Shown one piece after another: positions 1 through 6,773 of a stretch of 6,773 bases of DNA (position 1 is its first letter; every line of letters starts with the position of its first letter). Made by a program: the position numbers and the translations under genes. The stretch covers positions 1 through 6,773 of the forward strand of contig JAJPYU010000213.1 of the NCBI GenBank assembly GCA_021204765.1. The letters run 5' to 3'. The stretch is from Clostridiales bacterium. GTDB lineage: Bacteria > Bacillota > Clostridia > Lachnospirales > Lachnospiraceae. Below the pieces are notes generated by a model. The model did no database searches. It saw only the letters and a program-made list of their open reading frames with translations, and was not told the DNA's origin.

Positions 1-2580
1 CATGAAATACTCCAGCACGTCCAGGCCCTCACGGAAGTTCGGCTTGATGGGCAGCTCGATGGTCCGGCCTGTGGTATCGGCCATCAGGCCCCGCATACCG
101 GCCAGCTGCTTGATCTGCTTGTCGGAACCACGGGCTCCGGAATCAGCCATCATATAAATATTATTATATTTATCCAGACCGGAGAGCAGCTCTGTGGTCA
201 GCTCATCATCAGTCTCTTTCCAGGTATCAATGACTTCCTTGTAACGCTCCTCGTCGGTAATAAGTCCGCGCTTGTAGTTCCTGGTGATCACATCCACGGT
301 GTCCTGGGCGTTTTCGATAAGCTGGGGCTTCCTCTCAGGCACGGTCATGTCTGAAATGGAAACTGTCAGGGCTGCCCGGGTGGAATACTTGTAACCCATG
401 GCCTTGATATCATCCAAAACCTCCGCGGTACGGGTAGCGCCATGGAGATTGATGACCTGCTCAAGGATCTTCTTCAAGCCCTTCTTGTCCACATGGAAGT
501 CCACCTCGAACTTCAGGAAATCCTCCTCCTTTGTCCGGTCTACCAGTCCCAGATCCTGGGGCAGTATCTCATTAAAGAGCATGCGGCCTAAGGTGGTCTC
601 TATCATGGTCGAGATGTGGCGTCCCTCGAATTCACCCTCACGGCGGACGATGAGCTTCTGGTGCAGGCTGATATGTCCATTCTCGTAAGCCAGGATAGCC
701 TTGTCCACGCTGTCAAAATAATGGCCCATGAGGTCCTCTATGGTGCAGACCACGATACGGTTCCTGTTATAGTCCACATTTACGCGGACAACGGACTCGG
801 GAGTCAGTACCTTATTTTCCTCCATATATGCGCGAAGCTTTTCTTCCCTGTCATCACCCGTAAGGCCCGATGCGTAGAATGAGAGATCATCCTCCGCTTC
901 CTTAAATGCCCGGATGGCTTTGTCTATGAAGCAATCATCGGGAAGGCCCTCAGCTTTTGCGGCCTCCACCTCTTTCCCGTCAATGCCGAACCCGGCCTCC
1001 ACATAAGCCTCCCTGTCAGTGCCGGTATAATCCGGGTACTTATGCATGGTCAGGTAGTAGATGCCCAGGACCATATCCTGTGAAGGCACCGCCACGGGAC
1101 CGCCGTCGGAGGGTTTTAAAAGGTTATTGGGGGAGAGCAGCATGAAGCGGCACTCAGCCTGGGCTTCAACGGACAGGGGCAGATGGACAGCCATCTGGTC
1201 TCCGTCGAAATCAGCGTTGAACGCGGTGCACACCAGAGGGTGCAGCTTGATAGCCTTGCCCTCTACCAGTATAGGCTCGAAAGCCTGGATGCCGAGACGG
1301 TGCAGTGTCGGTGCACGGTTCAGCATCACCGGATGCTCAGTGATGACGTCCTCCAGGACATCCCACACCTCAGGCTCCAGTCTCTCGACCATCTTCTTGG
1401 CACCTTTAATATTATGTGCGGTACCGTTGGCAACAAGCTCCTTCATCACAAAAGGCTTGAAAAGCTCAATGGCCATCTCCTTGGGAAGCCCGCACTGGTA
1501 TATCTTCAGCTCCGGTCCGTCGACGATGACGGAACGGCCGGAATAATCAACACGCTTGCCTAAGAGGTTCTGCCTGAAACGTCCGGACTTGCCCTTAAGC
1601 ATGTCGGAGAGGGACTTTAAAGCCCTGTTGCCGGGGCCCGTGACAGGTCTGCCTCTGCGGCCGTTATCAATGAGGGCGTCCACGGCCTCCTGGAGCATAC
1701 GCTTCTCATTGCGGACGATGATGTCCGGAGCGCCCAGCTCTAAGAGCCTGCGCAGGCGGTTATTTCTGTTGATGATCCTTCTGTACAGATCATTCAGGTC
1801 TGAAGTGGCAAAACGGCCGCCGTCCAGCTGCACCATGGGACGCAGGTCGGGAGGGATGACCGGTATCACTGTCATGATCATCCACTCGGGCTTATTGCCG
1901 GACTCCCGGAAAGCCTCGATGACCTCCAGTCTCTTGATAATGCGGGCTCGCTTCTGGCCGGTAGCGCTCTTAAGTGCCCCTTTAAGCTCAGCGGAATCCG
2001 CATCCAGATCTATTGCCTGTAAGAGCTCCAGCACAGCCTCGGCACCCATGCCTACACGGAAATCGCCGTTATATTTCTCCATAGCCTCCTGGTACTCGTT
2101 CTCGGAGAGAACCTGCTTATACTGCAGATCCGTGGATCCGGGATCTAAGACTATATAGGAAGCAAAATACAGTACTCTCTCCAGCACTCTGGGGGAGAGA
2201 TCCAGGATCAGGCCCATGCGGCTGGGGATACCCTTGAAATACCAGATGTGGGAGACGGGAGCTGCCAGTTCTATATGTCCCATACGCTCACGGCGGACGT
2301 TTGACTTGGTGACCTCAACGCCGCAGCGGTCGCAGACCACACCCTTGTAACGGATCTTCTTATATTTGCCGCAGTGGCACTCCCAGTCCTTACTGGGTCC
2401 GAAAATGCGCTCGCAGAACAGGCCGTCCTTTTCCGGCTTCAGGGTCCTGTAATTGATGGTCTCAGGCTTCTTCACCTCACCCCTTGACCACTCGCGGATC
2501 TTCTCCGGGGAGGCCAGCTTTATGCGGATGGCGTCAAAACTCACTACCTGCTTTGGCTCGTTTTTCTTTGTATCAGGCAT
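1..2580 (-). CDS. rpoC: RNA polymerase subunit beta-prime, N-terminal 860 codons (3' end outside window)
   Basis: Largest subunit of RNA polymerase; it pairs with RpoB to form the active-site cleft and carries the catalytic magnesium. The frame is open from ATG at 2580 to the edge with no stop. Visible in order: zinc-binding Cys68, Cys70, Cys83 and Cys86 (CHC...CDRC); clamp-helix coiled coil at about 261-305 (RIINRNNRLRRLLELGAP), the sigma-binding element; switch 2 at about 329-345 (KGKSGRFRQNLLGKRVDYSG); catalytic NADFDGD at 455-461 with Asp457, Asp459 and Asp461; pore segment VPSQDMVLGIYYLT to 511; F-loop GARGSDKQIKQLAGMRGLM at about 815-833; then the start of the bridge helix (FREGLDVLEYFM), where the window ends. 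By comparison with relatives, some 350-400 codons with the trigger loop are missing. Residues about 513-620 are a lineage insert absent from E. coli and B. subtilis as I recall them. The start is set by a strong RBS and lies 21 nt after rpoB, so the two genes are surely cotranscribed. Confidence 0.98.
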   Translation of the reverse strand, partial: MPDTKKNEPKQVVSFDAIRIKLASPEKIREWSRGEVKKPETINYRTLKPEKDGLFCERIFGPSKDWECHCGKYKKIRYKGVVCDRCGVEVTKSNVRRERMGHIELAAPVSHIWYFKGIPSRMGLILDLSPRVLERVLYFASYIVLDPGSTDLQYKQVLSENEYQEAMEKYNGDFRVGMGAEAVLELLQAIDLDADSAELKGALKSATGQKRARIIKRLEVIEAFRESGNKPEWMIMTVIPVIPPDLRPMVQLDGGRFATSDLNDLYRRIINRNNRLRRLLELGAPDIIVRNEKRMLQEAVDALIDNGRRGRPVTGPGNRALKSLSDMLKGKSGRFRQNLLGKRVDYSGRSVIVDGPELKIYQCGLPKEMAIELFKPFVMKELVANGTAHNIKGAKKMVERLEPEVWDVLEDVITEHPVMLNRAPTLHRLGIQAFEPILVEGKAIKLHPLVCTAFNADFDGDQMAVHLPLSVEAQAECRFMLLSPNNLLKPSDGGPVAVPSQDMVLGIYYLTMHKYPDYTGTDREAYVEAGFGIDGKEVEAAKAEGLPDDCFIDKAIRAFKEAEDDLSFYASGLTGDDREEKLRAYMEENKVLTPESVVRVNVDYNRNRIVVCTIEDLMGHYFDSVDKAILAYENGHISLHQKLIVRREGEFEGRHISTMIETTLGRMLFNEILPQDLGLVDRTKEEDFLKFEVDFHVDKKGLKKILEQVINLHGATRTAEVLDDIKAMGYKYSTRAALTVSISDMTVPERKPQLIENAQDTVDVITRNYKRGLITDEERYKEVIDTWKETDDELTTELLSGLDKYNNIYMMADSGARGSDKQIKQLAGMRGLMADTTGRTIELPIKPNFREGLDVLEYFM

Positions 2581-2588
2581 CTGTGGCA

Positions 2589-2597
2589 CTCCTTTCT
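2589..2597 (-). promoter_or_regulatory. rpoC ribosome binding site
   Basis: AGAAAGGAG on the minus strand is complementary to nine bases of the usual 16S rRNA tail and stands 8 nt before the rpoC ATG. It fixes that start and occupies most of the 21-nt rpoB-rpoC gap (2581-2601). The gap has no room for a promoter or terminator, which supports one rpoBC message. Confidence 0.92.
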
Positions 2598-2601
2598 GCG
2601 T

Positions 2602-5600
2602 TTATGCTAAATCATCCATGTCGTCGTAAGAATCCTCAGGGAGCTCCCCATCGTAGGAATCATCATAGTCGTTCCCGCCATAGCTCTCATCGGCATCCTC
2701 GTCACCGTCATCGGCATAATCATCTTCGGCGTCGACCAGATCTCCGGACTCATCCAGCTCCTTGGTGCCATAGCCCGCCGCTCCGAAGTTTTCTTTATTT
2801 CCATAGCTGCTGCGGTCCCTGTCGCTTAAGTCAACGGCATTGAAGCTGGTATTGCCGTACTCATTGGCCTCCAGGAGCTTGACTTCCTTGCCCTCCTCGT
2901 CCTCGAGGGTCACATCCAGGCCCAGGGACTGAAGCTCCTTTAAGAGCACTTTGAAGGACTCAGGGATCCCGGGCTGAGGGATATTGTCTCCCTTGATGAT
3001 GGCCTCATAAGTCCTCACGCGTCCGATGACATCATCGGACTTCATGGTCAGGATCTCCTGCAGGGTATAGGCTGCGCCGTAGGCCTCCAGAGCCCAGACC
3101 TCCATCTCTCCGAAACGCTGCCCTCCGAACTGGGCCTTGCCGCCTAATGGCTGCTGGGTCACCAGGGAGTATGGGCCGGTGGAACGGGCATGGATCTTGT
3201 CGTCCACCAGATGATGGAGCTTAAGATAATGCATGTGGCCGATGGTGGTCGGATTGTCGAAAAACTCACCGGTACGGCCGTCCCTTAAGAGGACTTTACC
3301 GTCTCTGGAGATGGGAACACCCTTCCACAGGCTCCTGTGGTCGCGGTTCTTATCCAGATAATCCATGACCTCTTTTCCGAGGATATCCTTATATTTATCA
3401 TGGAAATTCTCCCTGCCCCTGCCGGCCTCCTTTTTGTCAAAAGGCATGTTCACGTAATCATTGGCCAGCTCCAGGGTGTCCATGATGTCTTTCTCATTGG
3501 CACCGTCGAATATAGGTGTCTCTATCCTGATGCCCAGGGCCTCCGCTGCCAGGGAGAGATGGATCTCCAGCACCTGTCCGATATTCATACGGGAAGGCAC
3601 TCCCAGGGGATTAAGCACGATGTCAAGGGGACGTCCGTTGGGCAGGAAAGGCATATCCTCTATGGGAAGGACCCTGGAGACGACACCCTTGTTGCCGTGA
3701 CGTCCGGCCATCTTGTCACCCACGGAAATCTTCCTCTTCTGTGCAATGTAAATGCAGACCGCCTGGTTCACTCCGGGGGAAAGCTCATCACCGTTCTCCC
3801 TGGTAAATACCTTGGCATCCACTACTATACCGTACTCGCCATGAGGGACCTTAAGGGATGTGTCCCTGACCTCTCTGGCCTTCTCACCGAAAATGGCGCG
3901 GAGCAGACGCTCCTCGGCAGTCAGCTCTGTCTCGCCCTTCGGTGTCACCTTTCCTACCAGAATGTCACCTGCACGGACCTCTGCCCCGATGCGGATGATA
4001 CCTCTCTCATCCAGATCCTTTAAGGCCTCATCACCGACACCGGGGACATCACGGGTGATCTCCTCAGGACCCAGCTTGGTATCCCTGGCCTCCGCCTCGT
4101 ACTCCTCGATGTGGATGGAGGTATAGACATCGTCCTGGACCAGGCGCTCGGAAAGGAGCACGGCGTCCTCGTAATTGTAACCTTCCCAGGTCATGAATCC
4201 GATCAGGGGATTCTTGCCCAGTCCAAGCTCACCGTTGGAGGTGGAGGGGCCGTCAGCTATGACCTCCCCGGCCGACACATGGTCGCCCTTAAATACTATG
4301 GGCTTCTGGTTATAGCAGTTCGACTGGTTGCTGCGGGAGAACTTGGTAAGCTTAATGGTCTCCCGGCTGCCGTCGTCATCATATTTCAAAACTATTTCAT
4401 CCGAACAGGCTCTCTCAACTGTGGCATCCCTCTTCGCCACCACACAGACTCCTGAGTCCACTGCTGCCTTGGCCTCCATACCGGTGCCGACAACGGGAGC
4501 TTCAGTGGTCATAAGGGGCACAGCCTGACGCTGCATGTTGGCACCCATCAGGGCACGGTTTGCATCATCATTCTGCAGGAACGGGATCAGGGCCGTAGCC
4601 ACTGAGAACACCATCTGCGGGGAGACATCCATATAGTCGAAAAGCCCCCGCTCGTACTCCTGGGTCTCTTCCCGGTAACGGCCGGAAACCATACGGCGGA
4701 CAAAGTGTCCGTCCTCATCCAGCTGTTCGTTAGCCTGGGCCACGTGATAATTATCCTCCTCGTCGGCGGTCATGTAGACCACCTCGTCAGTGACCCGGGG
4801 ATTCAGGGGATCGCTCTTGTCTATCTTACGGTACGGTGCCTCAACAAAGCCGTACTGGTTGATCCTGGCGTAGGAGGCCAGGGAATTGATCAGTCCGATA
4901 TTCGGTCCCTCGGGAGTCTCGATAGGACACATTCTGCCATAATGGGAGTAGTGGATATCACGGACCTCGAATCCGGCACGGTCACGGGACAGTCCGCCGG
5001 GTCCCAATGCGGAGAGACGGCGCTTGTGGGTCAGCTCACCAAGGGGATTATTCTGATCCATGAACTGGGACAGCTGGGATGAGCCGAAGAACTCCTTCAC
5101 GGCAGCCGTCACCGGCTTGATATTTATAAGGCTCTGGGGAGTAATGGTCTCCAGATCCTGGGTGGTCATCCTCTCACGGACCACACGCTCAAGCCTTGAC
5201 ATGCCGATGCGGTACTGGTTCTGAAGCAGCTCACCGACACAGCGGATACGACGGTTGCCCAGATGATCGATATCATCATCATTTCCGATGCCGTACTCAA
5301 GATGCATGTTATAATTTATGGAAGCGAGGATGTCCTCCCGGGTGATGTGCTTCGGGATCAGGTCGTGGATATTCCTGCGGATGGCGGCCTTGATATCCTC
5401 TATATCATCGCACTCCTCCAGGATCTGAGCGAGCACCGGATAATATACCAGCTCCGTCACGCCCACTTCCTTCGGATCTACGTCAACGAAGTTCGTGATG
5501 TCCACCATCATGCTGGAGAGCACTTTCACATTCCTCTCCTCGGTCTGGATCATGACAGAAGGGATAGCCGCATTCTGGATGCGGTCTGCCAGCTCACGGT

Positions 5601-6543
5601 CAGCCACTGTACCCGCCTCGGCGAGTATCTCTCCGGTTGCGGGATCCACCACATCCTCAGCGATAACGTGGCCGTTTATACGGTTGCGGAGCATCAGCTT
5701 CTTATTAAACTTATATCTGCCGACCTTCGCCAGGTCATACCTGCGTGGATCGAAAAACATACCCATGATAAGCGTCTCAGCGCTGTCCACGGAAAGAGGC
5801 TCGCCGGGACGGATCTTCTTATAGAGCTCCAGCAGGCCTTCCTGGTAATTGGTGGCCACATCCTTCCCGAAAGAAGCCAGGATCTTGGGCTCCTCGCCGA
5901 AAAGGTCCAGGATCTCCTGATTGGTGCCCAGTCCCATGGCACGGATCAGCACAGTGATAGGGACCTTGCGGGTACGGTCCACCCGCACATAGAAAACGTC
6001 ATTGGCATCAGTCTCGTACTCCAGCCAGGCACCCCGGTTCGGGATCACAGTGCAGGAAAAGAGCCTCTTACCCAGCTTATCCCGGGTAATACCGTAATAG
6101 ATACCGGGTGAACGCACCAGCTGGCTGACGATAACACGCTCCGCACCGTTTATCACAAAGGTGCCTGTCTCCGTCATCAGGGGCAGGTCTCCCATAAAGA
6201 TCTCGTGCTCATTGATCTCGTCGGCTTCCTTATTATAAAGGCGCACTTTCACCTTCAGGGGAGCCGCATATGTGGCATCACGGGCCTTGCACTCGGGAAT
6301 GGAATATTTTACATCGTCCTCACATAAGGTAAAATCCGTAAATTCCAGGCTCAGATGCCCATTGTAATCAGCTATGGGGGAAATGTCGTCAAACACTTCT
6401 CTCAGTCCCTCATTAAGAAACCAGTTATAGGAGTTTTTCTGGACTTCGATCAGATTCGGCATCTCCAGCACCTGCTTTTGTCTGGAATAGCTCATCCGCG
6501 TAATATTACCGTTTTTGACTGGACGGATCCTGTTTTTCTCCAT
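2602..6543 (-). CDS. rpoB: RNA polymerase subunit beta (complete, 1313 aa)
   Basis: Second-largest subunit of the core RNA polymerase; it forms one wall of the active-site cleft and the rifampicin pocket. Visible in order: N-terminal protrusion starting MEKNRIRPV; lobe; rifampicin region with FGSSQLSQFMDQNNPL at 486-501 and THKRRLSALGPGG following; ETPEGPNIGLINSLA; YNYEDAVLLSER with Glu792 and Asp793; the flap (GAEVRAGDILVGKVTPKGETEL); GDKMAGRHGNKG at 942-953 with Lys944 and Lys952, equivalents of the active-site lysines; and the C-terminal clamp segment GPYSLVTQQPLGGKAQFGGQ. It is longer than B. subtilis RpoB (about 1190 aa). Part of the excess is a 50-residue insert (1028-1077) and an acidic C-terminal tail (1262-1313, 26 of 52 residues Asp or Glu). 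Residues aligned with E. coli D516, H526 and S531 are D496, H506 and S511, all wild type. The start at 6543 fits the family N-terminus and has its own RBS. Transcription probably begins about 70 nt upstream and continues into rpoC. Confidence 0.99.
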   Translation of the reverse strand: MEKNRIRPVKNGNITRMSYSRQKQVLEMPNLIEVQKNSYNWFLNEGLREVFDDISPIADYNGHLSLEFTDFTLCEDDVKYSIPECKARDATYAAPLKVKVRLYNKEADEINEHEIFMGDLPLMTETGTFVINGAERVIVSQLVRSPGIYYGITRDKLGKRLFSCTVIPNRGAWLEYETDANDVFYVRVDRTRKVPITVLIRAMGLGTNQEILDLFGEEPKILASFGKDVATNYQEGLLELYKKIRPGEPLSVDSAETLIMGMFFDPRRYDLAKVGRYKFNKKLMLRNRINGHVIAEDVVDPATGEILAEAGTVADRELADRIQNAAIPSVMIQTEERNVKVLSSMMVDITNFVDVDPKEVGVTELVYYPVLAQILEECDDIEDIKAAIRRNIHDLIPKHITREDILASINYNMHLEYGIGNDDDIDHLGNRRIRCVGELLQNQYRIGMSRLERVVRERMTTQDLETITPQSLINIKPVTAAVKEFFGSSQLSQFMDQNNPLGELTHKRRLSALGPGGLSRDRAGFEVRDIHYSHYGRMCPIETPEGPNIGLINSLASYARINQYGFVEAPYRKIDKSDPLNPRVTDEVVYMTADEEDNYHVAQANEQLDEDGHFVRRMVSGRYREETQEYERGLFDYMDVSPQMVFSVATALIPFLQNDDANRALMGANMQRQAVPLMTTEAPVVGTGMEAKAAVDSGVCVVAKRDATVERACSDEIVLKYDDDGSRETIKLTKFSRSNQSNCYNQKPIVFKGDHVSAGEVIADGPSTSNGELGLGKNPLIGFMTWEGYNYEDAVLLSERLVQDDVYTSIHIEEYEAEARDTKLGPEEITRDVPGVGDEALKDLDERGIIRIGAEVRAGDILVGKVTPKGETELTAEERLLRAIFGEKAREVRDTSLKVPHGEYGIVVDAKVFTRENGDELSPGVNQAVCIYIAQKRKISVGDKMAGRHGNKGVVSRVLPIEDMPFLPNGRPLDIVLNPLGVPSRMNIGQVLEIHLSLAAEALGIRIETPIFDGANEKDIMDTLELANDYVNMPFDKKEAGRGRENFHDKYKDILGKEVMDYLDKNRDHRSLWKGVPISRDGKVLLRDGRTGEFFDNPTTIGHMHYLKLHHLVDDKIHARSTGPYSLVTQQPLGGKAQFGGQRFGEMEVWALEAYGAAYTLQEILTMKSDDVIGRVRTYEAIIKGDNIPQPGIPESFKVLLKELQSLGLDVTLEDEEGKEVKLLEANEYGNTSFNAVDLSDRDRSSYGNKENFGAAGYGTKELDESGDLVDAEDDYADDGDEDADESYGGNDYDDSYDGELPEDSYDDMDDLA

Positions 6544-6560
6544 AGACGTTCACCTCTCAT
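6492..6560 (-). CDS. Possible 22-codon leader ORF overlapping the rpoB start
   Basis: ATG at 6560 opens a 22-codon frame (MRGERLWRKTGSVQSKTVIL, then RG and TGA at 6494-6492) in a different frame from rpoB. It contains the rpoB RBS and ATG and ends 47 nt past the rpoB ATG. Upstream, GGAGAGG at 6575-6569 stands 8 nt before the ATG, a reasonable Shine-Dalgarno. The peptide resembles nothing I know. If translated, it would compete with or disturb rpoB initiation, but its SD pairs less well than that of rpoB and short frames of this size are common by chance. I list it as a candidate only. Confidence 0.2.
   Translation of the reverse strand: MRGERLWRKTGSVQSKTVILRG
6550..6556 (-). promoter_or_regulatory. 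rpoB ribosome binding site
   Basis: GAGGTGA on the minus strand matches seven consecutive bases of the ideal GGAGGTGATC and lies 6 nt before the rpoB ATG at 6543. Its first bases fall inside codons 2 and 3 of a short overlapping frame that begins at 6560, so a ribosome translating that frame would cover this site. Confidence 0.85.
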
Positions 6561-6598
6561 AATATTTACCTCTCCAAAAATGGGCGCAAAATAACCCC

Positions 6599-6618
6599 AA
6601 ATGCGAAAAGGCGCATTT
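6599..6618 (-). repeat. Perfect 7-bp inverted repeat at the predicted rpoB transcription start
   Basis: On the minus strand, AAATGCG and CGCATTT flank a 6-nt spacer (CCTTTT). The repeat straddles the predicted start (about 6615), so a full RNA hairpin would form only if transcription begins a few bases earlier than estimated. It could be a 5'-end stabilising hairpin, a DNA operator, or chance. It has no U-tract of the kind that marks an intrinsic terminator. Confidence 0.5.
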
Positions 6619-6621
6619 ATC

Positions 6622-6650
6622 ATATTAACACAAAGGAATTTTTGGGTCAA
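6622..6650 (-). promoter_or_regulatory. Sigma-A-type promoter for rpoB
   Basis: On the minus strand, TTGACC (6650-6645) is separated by 17 nt from TAATAT (6627-6622), with TG one base before the -10 box, as in extended -10 promoters. Predicted start is about 6616-6614, giving a leader of about 70 nt. The sequence upstream of the -35 box is AT-rich. This would let rpoBC be transcribed apart from the upstream ribosomal protein genes. The match is to the consensus only; no start has been mapped. Confidence 0.75.
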
Positions 6651-6725
6651 GAATGGATTTTCAGAAATCTTGGGAAAATTTATGGGAATATCTTCGTTAC
6701 TTAAATCCCCGCACCGACAATAATG
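6651..6725. other. AT-rich sequence upstream of the rpoB promoter, no gene recognised
   Basis: This 75-nt stretch ends at the adapter junction. I see no end of rplL (the usual upstream gene), no tRNA and no terminator hairpin with a T-run. One minus-strand frame stays open here and joins the short leader ORF, but its peptide is unlike any protein I know. Confidence 0.5.
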
Positions 6726-6773
6726 ATGTCTATTATACCCATCTCCGAGCCCACGCGACTCCTGAGCCTCGCG
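6726..6773. other. Illumina Nextera adapter read-through, not genomic
   Basis: Read on the plus strand, 6726-6744 match the 19-nt Nextera/Tn5 mosaic end CTGTCTCTTATACACATCT at 16 of 19 positions. 6745-6759 match CCGAGCCCACGAGAC at 14 of 15. 6760-6767 are exactly TCCTGAGC, which is index N704 as I recall the kit. 6768-6773 match ATCTCG of the P7 tail at 4 of 6. The alignment is ungapped, 42 of 48. The six mismatches (6726, 6732, 6739, 6756, 6768, 6771) are all A/C or G/T swaps, the pattern of dye cross-talk in four-colour Illumina calls. The order mosaic end, read-2 adapter, index, P7 exists only in sequencing libraries. Confidence 0.95.

Noticed and set aside
1..2580. Possible frameshift or pseudogene in rpoC, given its unusual length between motifs
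   Set aside because: Codon-by-codon reading from 2580 to 1 gives no stop, and conserved RpoC motifs appear in one frame on both sides of the long segment, so the extra length is an in-frame insert.
5263..6111. 282-codon open frame on the plus strand inside rpoB
   Set aside because: It is antisense to well-conserved RpoB sequence, has no recognisable motif, and arises from codon bias on the opposite strand. The same holds for the long plus-strand frames at 3337-4023 (in rpoB) and 1556-2158 (in rpoC).
6355..6594. 79-codon plus-strand frame over the rpoB start and leader
   Set aside because: It is antisense to the RpoB N-terminus, has no RBS worth noting and no family resemblance.
6492..6725. 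78-codon open minus-strand frame from the adapter junction into rpoB, possibly the end of an upstream gene
   Set aside because: The translation (HYCRCGDLSNEDIPINF...) is unlike the L7/L12 C-terminus or any protein I know. It spans the promoter and RBS, and AT-rich DNA of this length can stay open by chance. Only the final 22 codons, with their own SD, are kept as a weak candidate.
6732..6737. Perfect TATAAT on the minus strand, a possible second -10 box
   Set aside because: It lies in the adapter remnant and is created by a base-call error at 6732 in the mosaic end (TATAAG read as TATAAT).
6726..6744. Tn5-like mosaic end, suggesting a transposon terminus
   Set aside because: It is followed by the Nextera read-2 adapter and an index, a combination found only in sequencing libraries. 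No transposase or target-site duplication is present.

Overview
The window holds the start of a bacterial RNA polymerase operon, read entirely from the minus strand. Order in the direction of transcription: rpoB leader and promoter (about 6650 to 6544), complete rpoB (6543 to 2602, 1313 aa), a 21-nt gap with a strong ribosome binding site, then the first 860 codons of rpoC (2580 to 1), which run off the left edge inside the bridge helix. Both genes are intact wherever they can be read. I translated all of rpoC in this window and found no stop or frameshift.

The proteins are of Firmicutes type and closest, from memory, to Lachnospiraceae (Clostridium cluster XIVa). The grounds are the RpoB N-terminus (MEKNRIRPV..., MSYSRQKQVLEMPNLIEVQK), a 50-residue insert next to ISRDGK, the acidic RpoB tail, and a roughly 100-residue insert in RpoC. 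Coding GC looks to be in the mid-50s percent by eye and the leader is AT-rich. The genus cannot be set from this sequence.

The leader has a near-consensus sigma-A promoter (TTGACC, 17 nt, TAATAT with a TG extension). A 7-bp inverted repeat sits at the expected transcription start. Two Shine-Dalgarno/ATG units lie in tandem: the downstream one opens rpoB, and the upstream one opens a 22-codon frame that overlaps the start of rpoB. No end of rplL, the usual upstream neighbour, is visible before the sequence stops being genomic.

The last 48 bases (6726 to 6773) are not genomic. They match an Illumina Nextera read-through (mosaic end, read-2 adapter, index N704, start of the P7 tail) at 42 of 48 positions with no gap, and every mismatch is an A/C or G/T swap typical of low-quality base calls. 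Biological sequence therefore ends at about 6725, at a contig end.

I see no novel system here. The core machinery is ordinary. The points worth checking are the lineage-specific inserts, the acidic tail, the overlapping leader ORF and the adapter remnant.
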